NCBI GenBank assembly: GCA_030386875.1
Contig: CM059575.1
Coordinates: forward strand, 42,624,859-42,688,858
Reading direction: 5' to 3'
From: Morinoia aosen
Lineage: Eukaryota; Arthropoda; Malacostraca; Amphipoda; Talitridae
Length of the DNA stretch: 64,000 bases
A model generated the notes under the pieces. It was not told the origin of the DNA and did not search any database. It saw only the letters and a program-made list of their open reading frames with translations. Each line of letters opens with the position of its first letter. Position 1 is the first letter of the stretch. Positions 10,633-21,793 of the stretch are shown one piece after another. The position numbers and the translations under genes were made by a program.

Positions 10633-12499
10633 CAGGGTGTTTTTTTACTTTGAACAAACTTCAAACTTAGATACAAAAACTCAAAATAAATCGATTTTCA
10701 TGAATGACAAAATGTCCAAAACTCTTTAGTTTTGGGGTTATGGCGTCGCAAAGCATGTTTAGAAGTGCATGTTATAACTGGGCCGCACACCAATTGTTAT
10801 TTAAAGTTGTTAGTTTTCGAGATTGTCGAATACAATTAAAGCATTTTTTCTCATTTCATTATGGGTTATCCATTCCATGTAATCAACGACAAGATTTCAA
10901 GATGCAATGTGTAACTGAAATAATGAAATAAAATTTATTATTAACAATCTACATTACTGGAACGCACGTGTTGCAGTATCAGTTCGCCATTTGTTGACAC
11001 GCCTTTGCACTGTGACCATAGAAAGATTTACCAATGCTGAGAAGGCAGACATGCATTTGATTTATGGAGCTGCAGGCGGAAATGGTAGGCTCGCTCTGAA
11101 GATGTACAGAGAAAGGTTTCCTAGGCGCGAAGTGCCTGATTTCCGCTATTTTGCTACTCTGCATACGAGATTGCGTGACACCGGCAGCTTGAACGTTAAC
11201 AGAGGGAATGCTGGGCGCGGCCATCATCCACAGGAGGATAGAATTGTGGAATACTTTGAGCAACATCCACGAACCAGCACTCGTGCAGCTGCTCAACGTC
11301 TTGGCTTGCGAAACCATACTACTGTGTGGAGGGCACTACATCGTCAGCAATTACATCCGTACCATTTCCAAAGAGTGCAAGGGCTCATGCCAGGTGATTT
11401 TGAACCTCGTATGCTGTTTTGCCAGTGGTTAATGCAACAGGAAAAAACGAATCGCGGGTTCTCAAAACTTATTCTCTTCACAGATGAAGCTAATTTCTGT
11501 CGTGATGGGGTTTTCAACCGTCACAATAATCATTACTGGGCTGGAAATAACCCTCATGTTATTCAGCCTAATAGTCACCAGCACAGATTTAGTGTCAACG
11601 TGCGGGCAGGCATTATTGGCAATAATTTAATTGGTCCGTACCTATTACCTTCTCCTCTCACGGGACCTGCGTACACCATCTTCCTACGCGAAGTTTTGCC
11701 TGGACTACTGGAGGACGTGCCCTTGGAGACACGCAGGCGAATGTGGTTCCAGCATGACGGAGCGCCAGCATATTACTTTCGTGAAACACGCCTGTTCCTG
11801 AATAACCAATTTCAAAACCGATGGATTGGCAGAGGTGCTCCTGTAGCATGGCCAGCTAGGTCGCCTGATTTGACGCCACTGGATTTCTTCTTGTGGGGAA
11901 CCATGAAGGACCTCGTGTATGCCACTCCTGTTGAATCGGAACAGGATCTGGTTGGACGCATTGTGGACTCAGCTGGCCGTATTACGGAAATGCCTGGCGT
12001 GTTTCAATCTGTAAGGCGCTCACTGGCTGTTAGATGTCGTAAATGTGTTGAAGTTCATGGAGGCCATTTCGAGTAACTGTTGTAATAAAACTGTATTCAA
12101 GTTTGTTCTTGCGTTAAAATTCTTACATTAAAGTTTGTATTGATTATGTTTTTTACCTGTGTCCTGCAATGCTTACTGATTAATGGTTAGCTTACATGAT
12201 AATAATTGATAATTACTCATTTAGGACAATTTATTCTTATTTGTAAAACGTGTACACGCAAATTTCAGTGTGAAATTACAAAAATACTACATTAGTGGGG
12301 CCCAAAAACCTCTTTAACTATCAAAGGTAGCGCTAAAAATGGTGCGCGCGTGCAATCTTACTTGAAGTTCTAATATTCTTCAAGTAACTATAACTCGAAA
12401 ACTAAAGAGTTTTGGACATTTTGTCATTCATGAAAATCGATTTATTTTGAGTTTTTGTACCTGAGTTCGAAGTTTGTTCAAAGTAAAAAAAACACCCTG
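10633..12499 (+). mobile_element. Tc1/mariner-type transposon with intact transposase
   Basis: Inverted repeats of about 110 bp begin CAGGGTGTTTTTTTACTTTG at both ends with only a few mismatches. The insertion is flanked by TA (10631-10632, 12500-12501). The related OTU-LINE 3' UTR at about 25085-25125 has the same flanks without the element, which confirms the empty site and the TA duplication. Length is 1867 bp. Near-identical ends plus an uninterrupted transposase suggest a recent arrival. Confidence 0.93.
10991..12076 (+). CDS. Tc1/mariner superfamily transposase, 361 aa
   Basis: This predicted cut-and-paste DDD transposase has an N-terminal helix-turn-helix region (roughly residues 10-150, with TRAAAQRLGLRNHTTVWRAL). 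The catalytic core shows FTDEANF, WFQHDGAPAYY and RSPDLTPLDFFLWG. If the last Asp of PLD is the third catalytic residue, as in mariner, the spacing from the second Asp is 41 residues (DD41D). The frame has no stop or frameshift and lies wholly between the two ~110-bp inverted repeats. An in-frame upstream start cannot be excluded; the ATG at 11051 would give a protein about 20 residues shorter. It is the only apparently intact transposon gene in the window. Confidence 0.92.
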   Translation: MLTRLCTVTIERFTNAEKADMHLIYGAAGGNGRLALKMYRERFPRREVPDFRYFATLHTRLRDTGSLNVNRGNAGRGHHPQEDRIVEYFEQHPRTSTRAAAQRLGLRNHTTVWRALHRQQLHPYHFQRVQGLMPGDFEPRMLFCQWLMQQEKTNRGFSKLILFTDEANFCRDGVFNRHNNHYWAGNNPHVIQPNSHQHRFSVNVRAGIIGNNLIGPYLLPSPLTGPAYTIFLREVLPGLLEDVPLETRRRMWFQHDGAPAYYFRETRLFLNNQFQNRWIGRGAPVAWPARSPDLTPLDFFLWGTMKDLVYATPVESEQDLVGRIVDSAGRITEMPGVFQSVRRSLAVRCRKCVEVHGGHFE

Positions 12500-12765
12500 T
12501 ATATGCACATATGTGTGTACTAACCTGACAACTGTCATTTTAACTACAGATAATTTTTTTCTGTTCACTCTCAACTTGTAACATTACCTAACTCGTCATC
12601 TCTTTATTATTGTAAAGCATTCACGTAAAAAAACTATACATTTGTTGTGTGATCATCCATTTATATTTAAATAAAATGCTTATCAACTAATGACCGTTAT
12701 GTTAAAATTGCCTAATTAGAAATACAAATCTTGTAATTTTCGTGGTCCTCATGCTTATATATATA

Positions 12766-14010
12766 TGTAACAATATAAGGTATATTAGGCAGATATATAC
12801 ATCTGCAAAACCGACGCTACAGAGGCAAGCAACCGGCTACATAGGTAGCCGTGCGCGGATCGTGAGGGGTATGAGGGGTGTACCACATCAGCAGAAGGGA
12901 GGAGTACGTAGGGGGTAGCGGCTGGATTGAAAAGCTAGTGCGCTAAATTGCATACATAATATGACGAGGGCAACTTGAATACATAGCACAGAAAATAGTG
13001 GGTTAAAAATTTAATTGCCTACAAGTTAGGGAATCAAGAGTTTCTGGGTTTATTTTGAGAAATATGCGCAGCAATATTGTGAAGTAAGAGACACGTCAGT
13101 TTAGAGAAGAGACGCACGAGGGTTAGCCAATCGCGAAATGCCACGTCACTTTCAGCTTTCCGCGGGTAACGCGCTGCCGCACGGGACGCGTCCTTTGTGG
13201 GGGTGAGGTATAAAAGCTAGGCTTGAACAAGCAGCCGGGCTATTTTTGCGTGATCCTGACTAAGTGAAGATGTAGGGTTCCAAGATCTTCGAGGGGAGGC
13301 GGGTTGGATTGTGTTGTAGCACCGCAACCGGGGTGCTCTAAACGACCGAGAGATAGTAGCTGCAACCGGGCGGTCTCAATCTCGCAGAGGGCCTCCAGCC
13401 TGGTATTCAGCGCTAATATGGGAACCCTGGATGCTGGGCTTCGTGCCTCGACAGGCCGACGACAGTGAATTAGAGTGAATTAACCAGGGAGAGCTCACCA
13501 GTAGTGATTGTGGAGAAGGAAAAGATGAAAAGGCACGCTGAACAGTGCAAATCCATTTTGGCGTGCAGTGTATATTATGAATTAGGCAGCAAGTGCAAAT
13601 TTTACAAGGGGTGTCGTGACCATGTTGGGCACAACAGTGTGAAGGGTCCTCCTTATTATGAATACCGTGTTGTAAGCAGAATTTGATGTCAGGCAGTGAA
13701 TTTTTCCCCGTTTGTCTATGTAGCCAAGGTGTAGCTATCTCATTGTGCCGGATAAAACTCTCCTGTCGCAGATCATTAGCATCTTGCCTGAGGGCTCTGG
13801 TGCCAATATGAGTGTTGCGATAATATAATTCCATGTGCCAAAATCCACGTATTCATCTTAAAATAAATGTGTTTTAAACTTTCAATGCTTATTATTCTCC
13901 ATGCTTATTTATGTGGGTAACGTGCGAGCACAAAGGTGTACATTATATTTATTTGTGGAGGTTGCAATTCCTCATGCGCTACGTGCTTAACCAGCACTGT
14001 TTTCGCGACA
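12766..14010. mobile_element. Solo LTR-like insertion
   Basis: A 1245-bp segment begins TGTAACAATATAAGG and ends GTTTTCGCGACA, flanked by TATA on each side. It interrupts the OTU-LINE 3' UTR copy at a point where 24318-25260 is continuous. It is GC-richer than its surroundings (12840-13850), contains a TATAAAAG box (13209) and an AATAAA (13861) with a GT/T-rich region after it, and has no coding frame of retroviral type. TG...CA ends, a short duplication and promoter/poly(A) signals fit a solo LTR, probably in the + orientation. No internal region or second LTR is present in the window. The TATA flank lies in (TA)n sequence, so the duplication is weak evidence. Confidence 0.6.
13209..13216 (+). 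promoter_or_regulatory. TATA box of the LTR-like element
   Basis: TATAAAAG lies in a GC-rich context about 440 bp into the LTR-like insertion. Its position and orientation agree with the AATAAA further downstream. Confidence 0.5.
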
Positions 14011-14410
14011 TATATGCATATTTACTTTTTTTCGTGCTTCCTTAAATTGACATTTTTGAACATCTTCCGAAACAAGCAATTCAAATATTATTTCCTGGCG
14101 TCAAGAACTGCAAAGTTTTATATCATGTATACGTAAATTGTCATAGGTGTTCTCAACCCACTATGAAAATGCATCGTCCATGAAATTGTGTTGTCTCTCA
14201 TAATTATCATTGTGTATCGTCAAATGTAGATTAAGCATGATTAGGATTACATAGCCCTCAATCAATTTTTTTCGATTAGTGACATGAGTATTAAAATACT
14301 CTTGTGTGTGTATCACCTAAGCGTATTAACTTTAGGATATTTCAAAAATCAATGATGGTACTTTTGTACCATCTCTATTGGAAATAAAATGTTTTTCTTT
14401 TTCTTTCTTT

Positions 14411-14800
14411 TCTTTGCCGATGACAGCCCGCTTTCTACGATCCTTCCAAACCAAAATCTTGCTCTAATTGCGGAGAGTATAAATAACAAACTCCATAAGG
14501 TTTCATTGTGGCTTGACGCTAATAAAATAAGCCTTAATACCGATAAAACAAAATGTATTACATTCTCATACAAGAAAAATATATCTCTCCCACGCATTAA
14601 AATTGGCGATGGTGAAATCAAAGAAACCAACTCATGTAAGTTCGTGGGCATCATAATAGGTAAACCTCTGACCTTCAAAGAGCACATCGCTCATATTAGT
14701 AATAAGTTAATCTAAAACTAAATTCGCATTGATGCGTCTTCCTCTTAAAATAAAAATTAAAGCGAAAATCGCTGTGCAAATAGCCATTTTATTATTACAA
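14411..14800 (+). pseudogene. LINE A reverse transcriptase, second part
   Basis: The segment starts FADDSPLST, the catalytic RT motif C. It continues SLWLDANKISLNTDKTKCITF, then KIGDGEIKETNSCKFVGI and LTFKEHIAHISNKL, the usual sequence after the FADD box of jockey/CR1-type LINEs. It joins directly to 10498 once the 3.9-kb insertion is removed (...SEFIF-FADDS...). It decays after 14715 and meets the Penelope fragment near 14815. Confidence 0.85.
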
Positions 14801-14814
14801 AGAGTAAAGTTTAA

Positions 14815-15080
14815 ATAAATAAAATTGAACGTTTCGAAGTAAACAGTTCATCTTCAGCAAAAGAAAAATAATTCTGCGGCAAAACAAAACGAATATGAGT
14901 AAATTAAAAACTACACTATACAAAAGAATACTACAACATATACAGAAAATAGTCGTAGATCTAAAACTAAAACTAAAAAATAAAACAACTAGAAAACCTA
15001 AACTGATGATCGCGTATTTGCAACGTATTTCATTTAATCGAACGAAACAAATGCATACATATTGGGCCATATTTTCTAAC
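14815..15080 (-). mobile_element. Penelope-like element 3' end with hammerhead-like motif
   Basis: On the minus strand CTGAAGA (14857-14851) is followed by a weak stem and GAAAC (14835-14831), then GTTCAATTTTATTTATTT. CUGAAGA fits the CUGANGA consensus. Frames across 14850-15080 on this strand carry only decayed sequence. I infer a Penelope 3' fragment from the motif and its spacing to flanking LINE pieces. Confidence 0.5.
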
Positions 15081-16305
15081 CATGATAACTCACAGAAGTA
15101 CCACCTCAGCAGACATTGCACTTCAGAACCCACAGCCTTTCATAACATCTACCTTCAGCCTGGACCAATAACTCCATCCGACCACACTCCAATCATTGCT
15201 ACAATTACAGCAAACCCCATCCAAATCCCAATTAAGCCAAGAAATCAATATCATAAAGCAGATTGGGTAAAATATAAACAATATTTAACTGGCATAACTC
15301 CCGATCTGCAAGAAGAACCCACGCTAGAAGAACTGGACGAGCATCTGAATTATTGGACCAAATACATTCAAGAAGCCATTAAAATTGCAATCCCAACATT
15401 AACTCATAGAATAATTCCCGGAATTAAACCCACACATGAAACCTTAAACTTACAAGTCAGTCACAAACACATATTGGAATACATTAATAATAACGGACCG
15501 TCCAGAGAACTGTACAAAATACTCACCAATCTGAGGAAACAATTGCAAACCATTTACAAAAGGAATTATAACCAAACATGGAACACATTAATTCAAAAGA
15601 TAAACTTGCAAAACGACCCAAAAATATTCTGGACACCAATTTAAAGAATGATAGGTTACAATAATAAACAGAAAATACCGTACCTGCAGCACAATGGACA
15701 AGAATTACACACACCCGAAGAAAAGGAACCAATTTTCAGGCAACATTGGAGCAGTATATTTTCAGAACAAGAGGACGAAGAATTCGATATAAACCATCTG
15801 AACGAAATAAAATAACACATGAACAACATTACACACGAAATAACACCATTTCATACAGGCAATATAAACAGACTCGACCCTCTCCAATTCCCGCCTATCA
15901 CATTCGACGAACTCATTCAAACGTTAAGATCGTTCAAACAGAAAGCACCCGGTCTTACAGGCATTACCACACTACAGATAAAAACCTGCCAGGAAACATG
16001 TTAACACATCTCCTATACATATTCAACATCTCCATTTCAGCAAGTTATTTTCCGGATAGGCTTAAACACGCTACCATGATATCTCTTCCAAAACCCCTCT
16101 CCTCTCAAAAACAAGTCCAAAACTACAGACCAATCTCACGGTTAGAAACACAAGGCAAACTCTTAGACAAAACTCTTAACAATAGACTCACCGACCATCT
16201 CACCATTAATAACTTATAAAACAGTAGACAACACGGATTTAGGAGGAACAGAGGTACACACACCGCACTAGCAACTTTCATAGAAACACTATTCTATGGA
16301 GAATT
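15080..16305 (+). pseudogene. LINE D endonuclease end and start of RT
   Basis: The frame reads ITPSDHTPIIATITANP (endonuclease SDH motif), NQYHKADWVKYKQYLTGITP and ELYKILTNLRKQLQT. After frameshifts near 15645 and 15830 it gives PPITFDELIQTLRSFKQKAP and then NYRPISRLETQGKLLDKTLN. This is the endonuclease-RT linker and the RT start of a jockey-type LINE. A TAA interrupts it at 16216. The coding line ends LFYGEF at 16305 and continues as INLANKHTIDLVL at 17747 once the LTR-like insertion is removed. Confidence 0.85.
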
Positions 16306-17742
16306 TGAACATTCCCCATTGCCCTAAGAGGCGCATTAGGGTTAGACCTTTACCTTCAGATCAACGTGGCTTTAGGCAGGTGAGCTGAGGGCTTCTTCAG
16401 CCGTTTTTCGATATATATTTTTGAACTTGCTACTATTGCATACGCAATGTGTGCGTCAATAATTGTGTGCGATTTTTATCTTGGCGTCCCCGGTTATAAC
16501 CGCCGCACTTAGTGCAAGTAGTGAGCATCACGGAGTACTTGTGGGTTGCGAGAGTCTCTCGTTGACTTACCTGGCCGTTGATCCTGCGGCGCTGGACCAG
16601 CGGTTTCTCGCCTTCCTCCGTGCTTCATCGCCCACTTCCTCTTCATTATTAACTGCCTGCTTAATTCTTCTTTCCCATTTACTTGGTCGTTTCTGGCCGA
16701 CTTGCCTATGCCTCTTGATCTTCTATACCTGTGTTACTTACTCGATAAATTTGTTTCTTGCCTTACGGTAATTGTGTGAATGCGAGTGTGAGTGTGTATG
16801 TATTTAACCTTTTTGTCTTCTTAAAATGATTAAAGAGCCGGCTTGGCTCAACTTACTTTAAATTTCTCCTTAAATTACTTACCTGGGGCCTGCCGGCTGA
16901 CAGCTAGTAGGCTGTCTAGGGCTCTGGGTAAAACTTAACTTAACTATCTAACTCTTGATTCCTATTTGTTTCGGCTCAACATGAGCATTTTCTTTTCTTT
17001 ACTTTTGCTCCTTTTACGTCCTTCCTACTGAAACTCCGGAAGTGTCCATCACACTGAGGCACAACTTTAACTCAGGTTAGCATCTCTGTGTTTGGGTGAC
17101 GCTTTGGTTGTCTCGTTGTTAAAACTGAACCATAAAGGCCCTTGCTTCATTTCTTTTGATGACAAGCCTATCCCTCCTTGCAGTATCGTCAACTTTCACC
17201 TTTAATATCCGCGGGTGGGGACGCGGAGCATCGGGTCGGAGATCGCACTGGACGCCTGGGTTTTAATTCGACGCGTCTCACTGCTGCGAGGACGTCACTT
17301 GGAAGTTCTACTTCGTCTGATCCGAGACTGCTTGTCTGACTGCTGCTTAAGCTGTCTTGCGATTCCTACGGCAGACAATCACCAGCCTCGACGCAGAGAC
17401 CGGCAAGGACCAGGATCGCTTACTTTGCACCTGGAGGATTCCCGCAGAAGTCCACGGCTCCTCACGTTACTCGTCGCTGCAGCGGTGACATAGCCAACGC
17501 CGTGCAAGGGGACGCCAAATCGCCACCGTTTTAGGTTTTAACACTTAATAAATAAATAAATTACGTAACTCCTATTCGCAAGTATCTTGACATGTTAAAT
17601 TTTGCGTTAAACTTTGCGTAGAATATTTCGTTAAATTTACCTTCTTTGTTCCGTTGAAGGTTTTTAATGTTTCAACTTGCAGGACAATAAAACCTTGCGA
17701 TTTACTTCGTCGTATTATACCTATTTGTGTGGGTTTCCCCAC
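16306..17742. mobile_element. Solo LTR-like insertion in LINE D
   Basis: The limits are fixed by the LINE reading frame: GAATT before and (A)ATTC after restore GEFINLANKH. The insertion is 1437 bp, begins TGAACATT and ends CCCCAC, with AATT on both sides (16302-16305, 17743-17746). It holds AATAAA signals (17548, 17688) shortly before its end and no long coding frame; frames at 16463-16771 and 17215-17493 show no known motif. Solo LTR is the best fit from length, flanks and terminal poly(A) signal. No second copy exists here to prove it. Confidence 0.6.
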
Positions 17743-18680
17743 AATTCATCAACCTAGCTAACAAACACACAATAGACTTAGTACTGCGCGACGTAACTAA
17801 TGCATTTGACAAAGTATGACACACAGGTCTATTATTCAAACTCTCGCAATCCGGTATCCACAATCTTTTCCTACGCACTCTAGCCGATTATCTAACAGAT
17901 AGAATAGCATCTATCAGGATATGTAACTACATTGGACCCCCTTTCAGATTACAAACTGGAGTTCCGCGAGGAGCATGTCTTTCGCCCACGTTGTACAGCT
18001 ACTATACTCATGACATCCCACATCCGCTACCCAACACTGATTACATATGTTTTGCTGATGATATTACTCAAATTACTGCAGGCAGATACAAACCAAGTTA
18101 CGCAGCCCAACAAACTTAGCCCGCAATACAGCAAATCAACACTTGCGAGAGCCAATGGAAAATTTCAACAAACGTCAAAAAATTCAAAATCATCCCAATC
18201 AGCAGACGAACAACTTCAGATATTTTCATAGGCAATCAATACTTTCCATACTCCAACAATGGTAAAGTTCTGGGCCTCAACTTTACAACACATGGATTTT
18301 CATCACAAATATCAACAAGACAAGCAATAGAATAAAGCAATCTCAGCAAGTTATACCGATTCATGCATCTATCCCGCGAAATCAAAAGGAAACTATACTT
18401 AGCCTGTGTCAGATTTGCCTTGATATATCCAGTTATACCACTACACACAATGTCTCCAACCGCCATCTCCAAACTACAAATAGTGCAAAACAGAGCTTTA
18501 AGATTCATTACCAACGCCAACCGTTCAGACCGTATAGCATCTAGAATACTACACAATAAAGTCAACATACCTCCTATCAATACTTTACTTCACAACCATG
18601 CCCGCAGAATTTGGAACAACCTACAATCATTAGATCCCGACCTCTATCAACTGTTGACATTCTCCCCAGAAAGTGAAAAT
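17743..18680 (+). pseudogene. LINE D reverse transcriptase, middle and C-terminus
   Basis: In sequence: NLANKHTIDLVLRDVTNAFD, LLFKLSQSGIHNLFLRTLADYLT, RLQTGVPRGACLSPTLYSYY (about 17943-18000), ICFADDITQI (catalytic FADD, 18047-18076), MHLSREIKRKLYLACVRFAL and KLQIVQNRALRFITNANRSD, then LLTFSPESEN. Frame changes and stops (for example TGA at 17818, where Trp is expected) make it inactive. The frame crosses into 23547 once the hAT-like element is removed. Confidence 0.87.
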
Positions 18681-18682
18681 TA

Positions 18683-18812
18683 TTGACCGACCGGGGCCCC
18701 GGCCCCGGCCAACCCCGGCCATTTTGGCTGGCCCCGGCCCCGGCAAGCCCCGACAATTTTTGCAGACCCCGGCCCCGGCTCCGGCAAAATAGTGCCCTAA
18801 ACCGGGGTTTTG
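18683..18812. repeat. GC-rich subterminal repeats, left end
   Basis: Clusters of CCCCGGCCCCGGC are separated by short AT-rich spacers (CCATTTTGGCTGG, ACAATTTTTGCAGA). They mirror the block at 23405-23535. Runs of CCCC on one strand give four or more GGGG tracts on the other, so G-quadruplex formation is possible. Confidence 0.85.
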
Positions 18813-18839
18813 GCCGGGGTTTTTAGTTTTTTACTACAC

Positions 18840-20135
18840 CTTTTTCACTTCAAATTAATCCAAGTCAAGGTCAATTTAATCCAAGATAAGTTCAATTTAT
18901 TGCAAGTCAGATTCAAATTAATCCAATTCAAGTTCAAATTAATCCGAGTCAAGTTCAAATTAATGCAATTCAAATTCAAATTAAACGTATTAAGTATCCA
19001 GCATCAGGAGGCAGAGTGTGATTCAGATCTTTGAGCGGAGTAACAGATAAAAATCAAGTAAGAAAACCTCGTATTAACTATACAATAAAGTTGTTTTACA
19101 ATTTTACATTAATGGCAGTTTGCATCCATTACATAGAATGCATGAGCATGTTACACATGCTCATACACATAGTGGTATCGAGAATTTAATTACTCATATA
19201 GAGGTTTATATGCGTGAAATTTCCTTTTATCACATATAAAGTCATATATGCCTGCAACTACGAAAAATTACCATAAGATGAAATGTAGATTTAACCTTTA
19301 AAAGAAATATGGCAACGAAGTCTATTTATACTTGTTCAAACGATTTTTGTAAAAACAAGTTTCAATTTGTTTCATCGATCGAGATGATATATTTGCCTAG
19401 GCCTATTCATTTGAAGGGATGGTACAATTTTTATTGTATTGCAGGATTGTATCTGTGTAGTAATGTACTCATATAAATTGTAATCAAATGGTATCGTACA
19501 TAAGTACTCAGTGAATCGCATTTGCTCATTTCTTTGAAAGGTTAAAATCTACACATCGTCCAGTGGCAATCATTTGTAATTGCATGCTCATATGATTTCA
19601 TAAATGCAATAAAGTGTAATTTCAGGCATGTAAATATTTAAATGAGTGTAAATAAATCCTCGACACTATGTGTATGTGTAACATAACCTTTGAACATAAT
19701 TATTTGAATGGATGTATACTGCCATTAATTTAGAATTATAAAACAACTTCAATGTGTAGTGTAATACGAAGTTTTTATCATTGACTTCTATCTGTTACTC
19801 CGCTCAGAGATCTGAATCACACTCTGCCTCCTGATGCTGGATACTTGGCACATTTTACGACAGATTTTTTTAATACTGCAGAAATTTTATGTATTCCTTG
19901 CTGAAAGGAAAAACGTTTTTCTTGTTCATCACATCCAACAGATACATTTTTAATACAAAAAAACGCTCAGATTAACGAGGGATTTATGTCGATTCTTAAC
20001 TCAACTTGGGGCTGGATTAATTTGAGCTTGATTTGGATTAATTTAAAATTGACTTGGTTTAATTTGAACTTGACTTGGATTAATTTGAACTTGACTTGGA
20101 TTGATATGAATTTAATTTGGATTAATTTGAAGGGA
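18840..20135. repeat. 1.3-kb imperfect palindrome with minisatellite ends
   Basis: The two arms are reverse complements centred near 19418. Pairs checked: GTATCCAGCATCAGGAGGCAG (18991) with 19845, AATGGCAG (19111) with CTGCCATT ending 19726, TTAACCTTTAAAAGAAAT (19291) with ATTTCTTTGAAAGGTTAA ending 19545. Coordinate sums agree to within about 3 bp over 700 bp. The outer parts are ~21-bp minisatellites (CAAGTTCAAATTAATCCAAG type) at 18845-18985, inverted at 19990-20132, displaced by ~140 bp of extra sequence in the right arm. No coding frame is found. Confidence 0.85.
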
Positions 20136-20139
20136 ATAA

Positions 20140-21013
20140 AGCGTAGTGTGCCCGGCTTCCCGCACGTGAAAATTCAAGTGTTTTTTAAACAAATTTAAAA
20201 CAATTTCTCAAGAGATTTGCGATTTCAATGCAATCCTGAAGAACATGCAGTCACTGAGAAGAAAAAGCAGTATCTATGCTACCATCCAGTGTAATTATAA
20301 TCCAGTGCGCACTTATTGACATGAAAGAATTTCGACTTGGAGAGGTCCTAATATCAGCAGTTATTGAGAAGACGCTATTTTCGTTAATTTGCTTTTGTAT
20401 TTCCTCTGAAATGGCAAACTGAATTTATTCTGAGGTCCGAAATTAGTCTTGTTGTAATTACCTTCTCTGATGGAACTTAAAACTTCTTATCCAAAAACCC
20501 TACAAAATCAAAAAGCTTCCTTTCCCACAGGGTCGTAAGGATTGAGCGCGTCACAAAACCATTAAATTAACAACTTCTCTCTATGTATTTGGTCAGTATT
20601 ATTTGGCTCCCAGTTTTAAGATTGAGTAAATGTTTCTTTTAAAGTCAGCTGTTTGCCAGTAGACGAAAACGACTCTTGCTACAATCGACAGTTTTGTTAC
20701 TGCTGCAACCTAAACTGTCTTTGTTTGTTTTCATTACATAGGCATTTAGTTTTTCTTCTTGTTCGTTCTGTTTCTATTTTTCAATTCTTTTTCGTTGTTT
20801 GGTTTTTCTTTAGTTTCCAGGAATTGATCATTTTGTGTCGATTTTAGATGGTCCCATAAAGATTTAGTTGAGAAAGTTTTCTAAGATGCACCAGCCGCTC
20901 CTCCTCGTATGGTGCACACTGCTTCACAAATGGTGCACACTGCAATTGCTTCACTCTTCACCGATATGTAAAAGTAATCCCATATTGCTGACGCACTACT
21001 TTTAGCCATTATA
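20140..21013. other. hAT-like element interior, unassigned
   Basis: No coding motif was found. The only structure noted is a repeated ATGGTGCACACTGC near 20909 and 20929. Confidence 0.4.
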
Positions 21014-21333
21014 CCGGGTGTCCCACCAAAATGTCACTGAGTTTCAATTGATTATACTTCCGCTTTATATTTACATATTTTAATTTTCATTTTTGCACAG
21101 TGTAATTAATTTTATTTTATATTCGAATAATTTATGTTTTTGAAAATCGTTTAATAACCACTTTACATTGATCGATTTACTGAAACGGATAGAAAACTAA
21201 TTTTTCAAAGGAAAACATTTTAAAACAACATTGATATTCTTCCTTATTTTGCACTTTCCAAAAAACCGAACAAACAAAAACTCAAAAAAGTAAAAAATCA
21301 ATATATTAAATAAAATTTAAATAAAAAAGTGAT

Positions 21334-21596
21334 TTAGCATCCTTCGACATCCCCACCATTTCTCTCAAGGCAAGCATTACTTCTAGCCACTATTAATTAA
21401 ACGAAGAGTTTGGCGGATCATTTCACCGTTTTCTTTTAGTTCTTGAAACACTTCAACTCGTTGTCGAAGAATTATTAATGATGGAGGTGATGTTTTGAAA
21501 ACGCGTTCCTTCACAGTAGGTATTGAGAAATGAAGAAGATCACCAGTGTTGTTTTTAAAACTTTTCCTTTGAGCAAATAGTTTTCTGCCTCTTTCA
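21334..21596 (-). pseudogene. Tc1/mariner transposase C-terminal fragment
   Basis: The minus strand reads IPTVKERVFKTSPPSLIILR, then QRVEVFQELKENGEMIRQTL, then ACLERNGGDVEGC and stop. This matches the end of this transposase type, where the residues after LWG(x)K-x-x-VY lead to a terminal C-x-E-x-(N/H)GGH motif; compare the intact protein at 10991-12076, which ends CVEVHGGHFE. The catalytic core is absent. Confidence 0.7.
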
Positions 21597-21703
21597 GTAA
21601 ATCGATCACTGTAAAGTGGTTATTAAACGATTTTTAAAAACTTAAATTATTCGTAAAATGAAAAGAAGAACCAATATGAAATGGAACATTCTTTTAATGG
21701 CAA

Positions 21704-21740
21704 ACGTTTCGGAATCTCTGATTCCATCATCAGTGCTGTA
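21704..21740 (-). ncRNA. Hammerhead ribozyme-like core, inverted copy
   Basis: On the minus strand CTGATGA (21733-21727), then GGAATC-AGA-GATTCC (6-bp stem II), then GAAAC (21710-21706). This is the best-formed stem II in the window. It is the inverted partner of 22990-23025. Confidence 0.65.
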
Positions 21741-21793
21741 AAACAAAGAATAAAATACCTATTGTGAAATACCTTGTGAAATACCTACTGTGA

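Larger units (their letters stand above)
10499..14410 (+). mobile_element. 5'-truncated 3' UTR of the OTU-LINE, inserted in LINE A
   Basis: 10500-12760 and 14011-14400, minus the two insertions nested within, align with the reverse complement of 24318-25260, the 3' UTR of the OTU-LINE. It ends in the hairpin GATGGTACTTTTGTACCATC, then TCTATTGGAAATAAA and a (CTTT)-rich tail. The insertion splits the RT of LINE A between IFF and FADD, so its limits are known to within a few T residues. No coding sequence of the LINE is included. Confidence 0.85.

Noticed and set aside
13376..13834. 152-codon minus-strand frame in the LTR-like insertion
   Set aside because: It lies in GC-rich LTR-like sequence, has no motif, and runs against the orientation of the TATA box and poly(A) signal.
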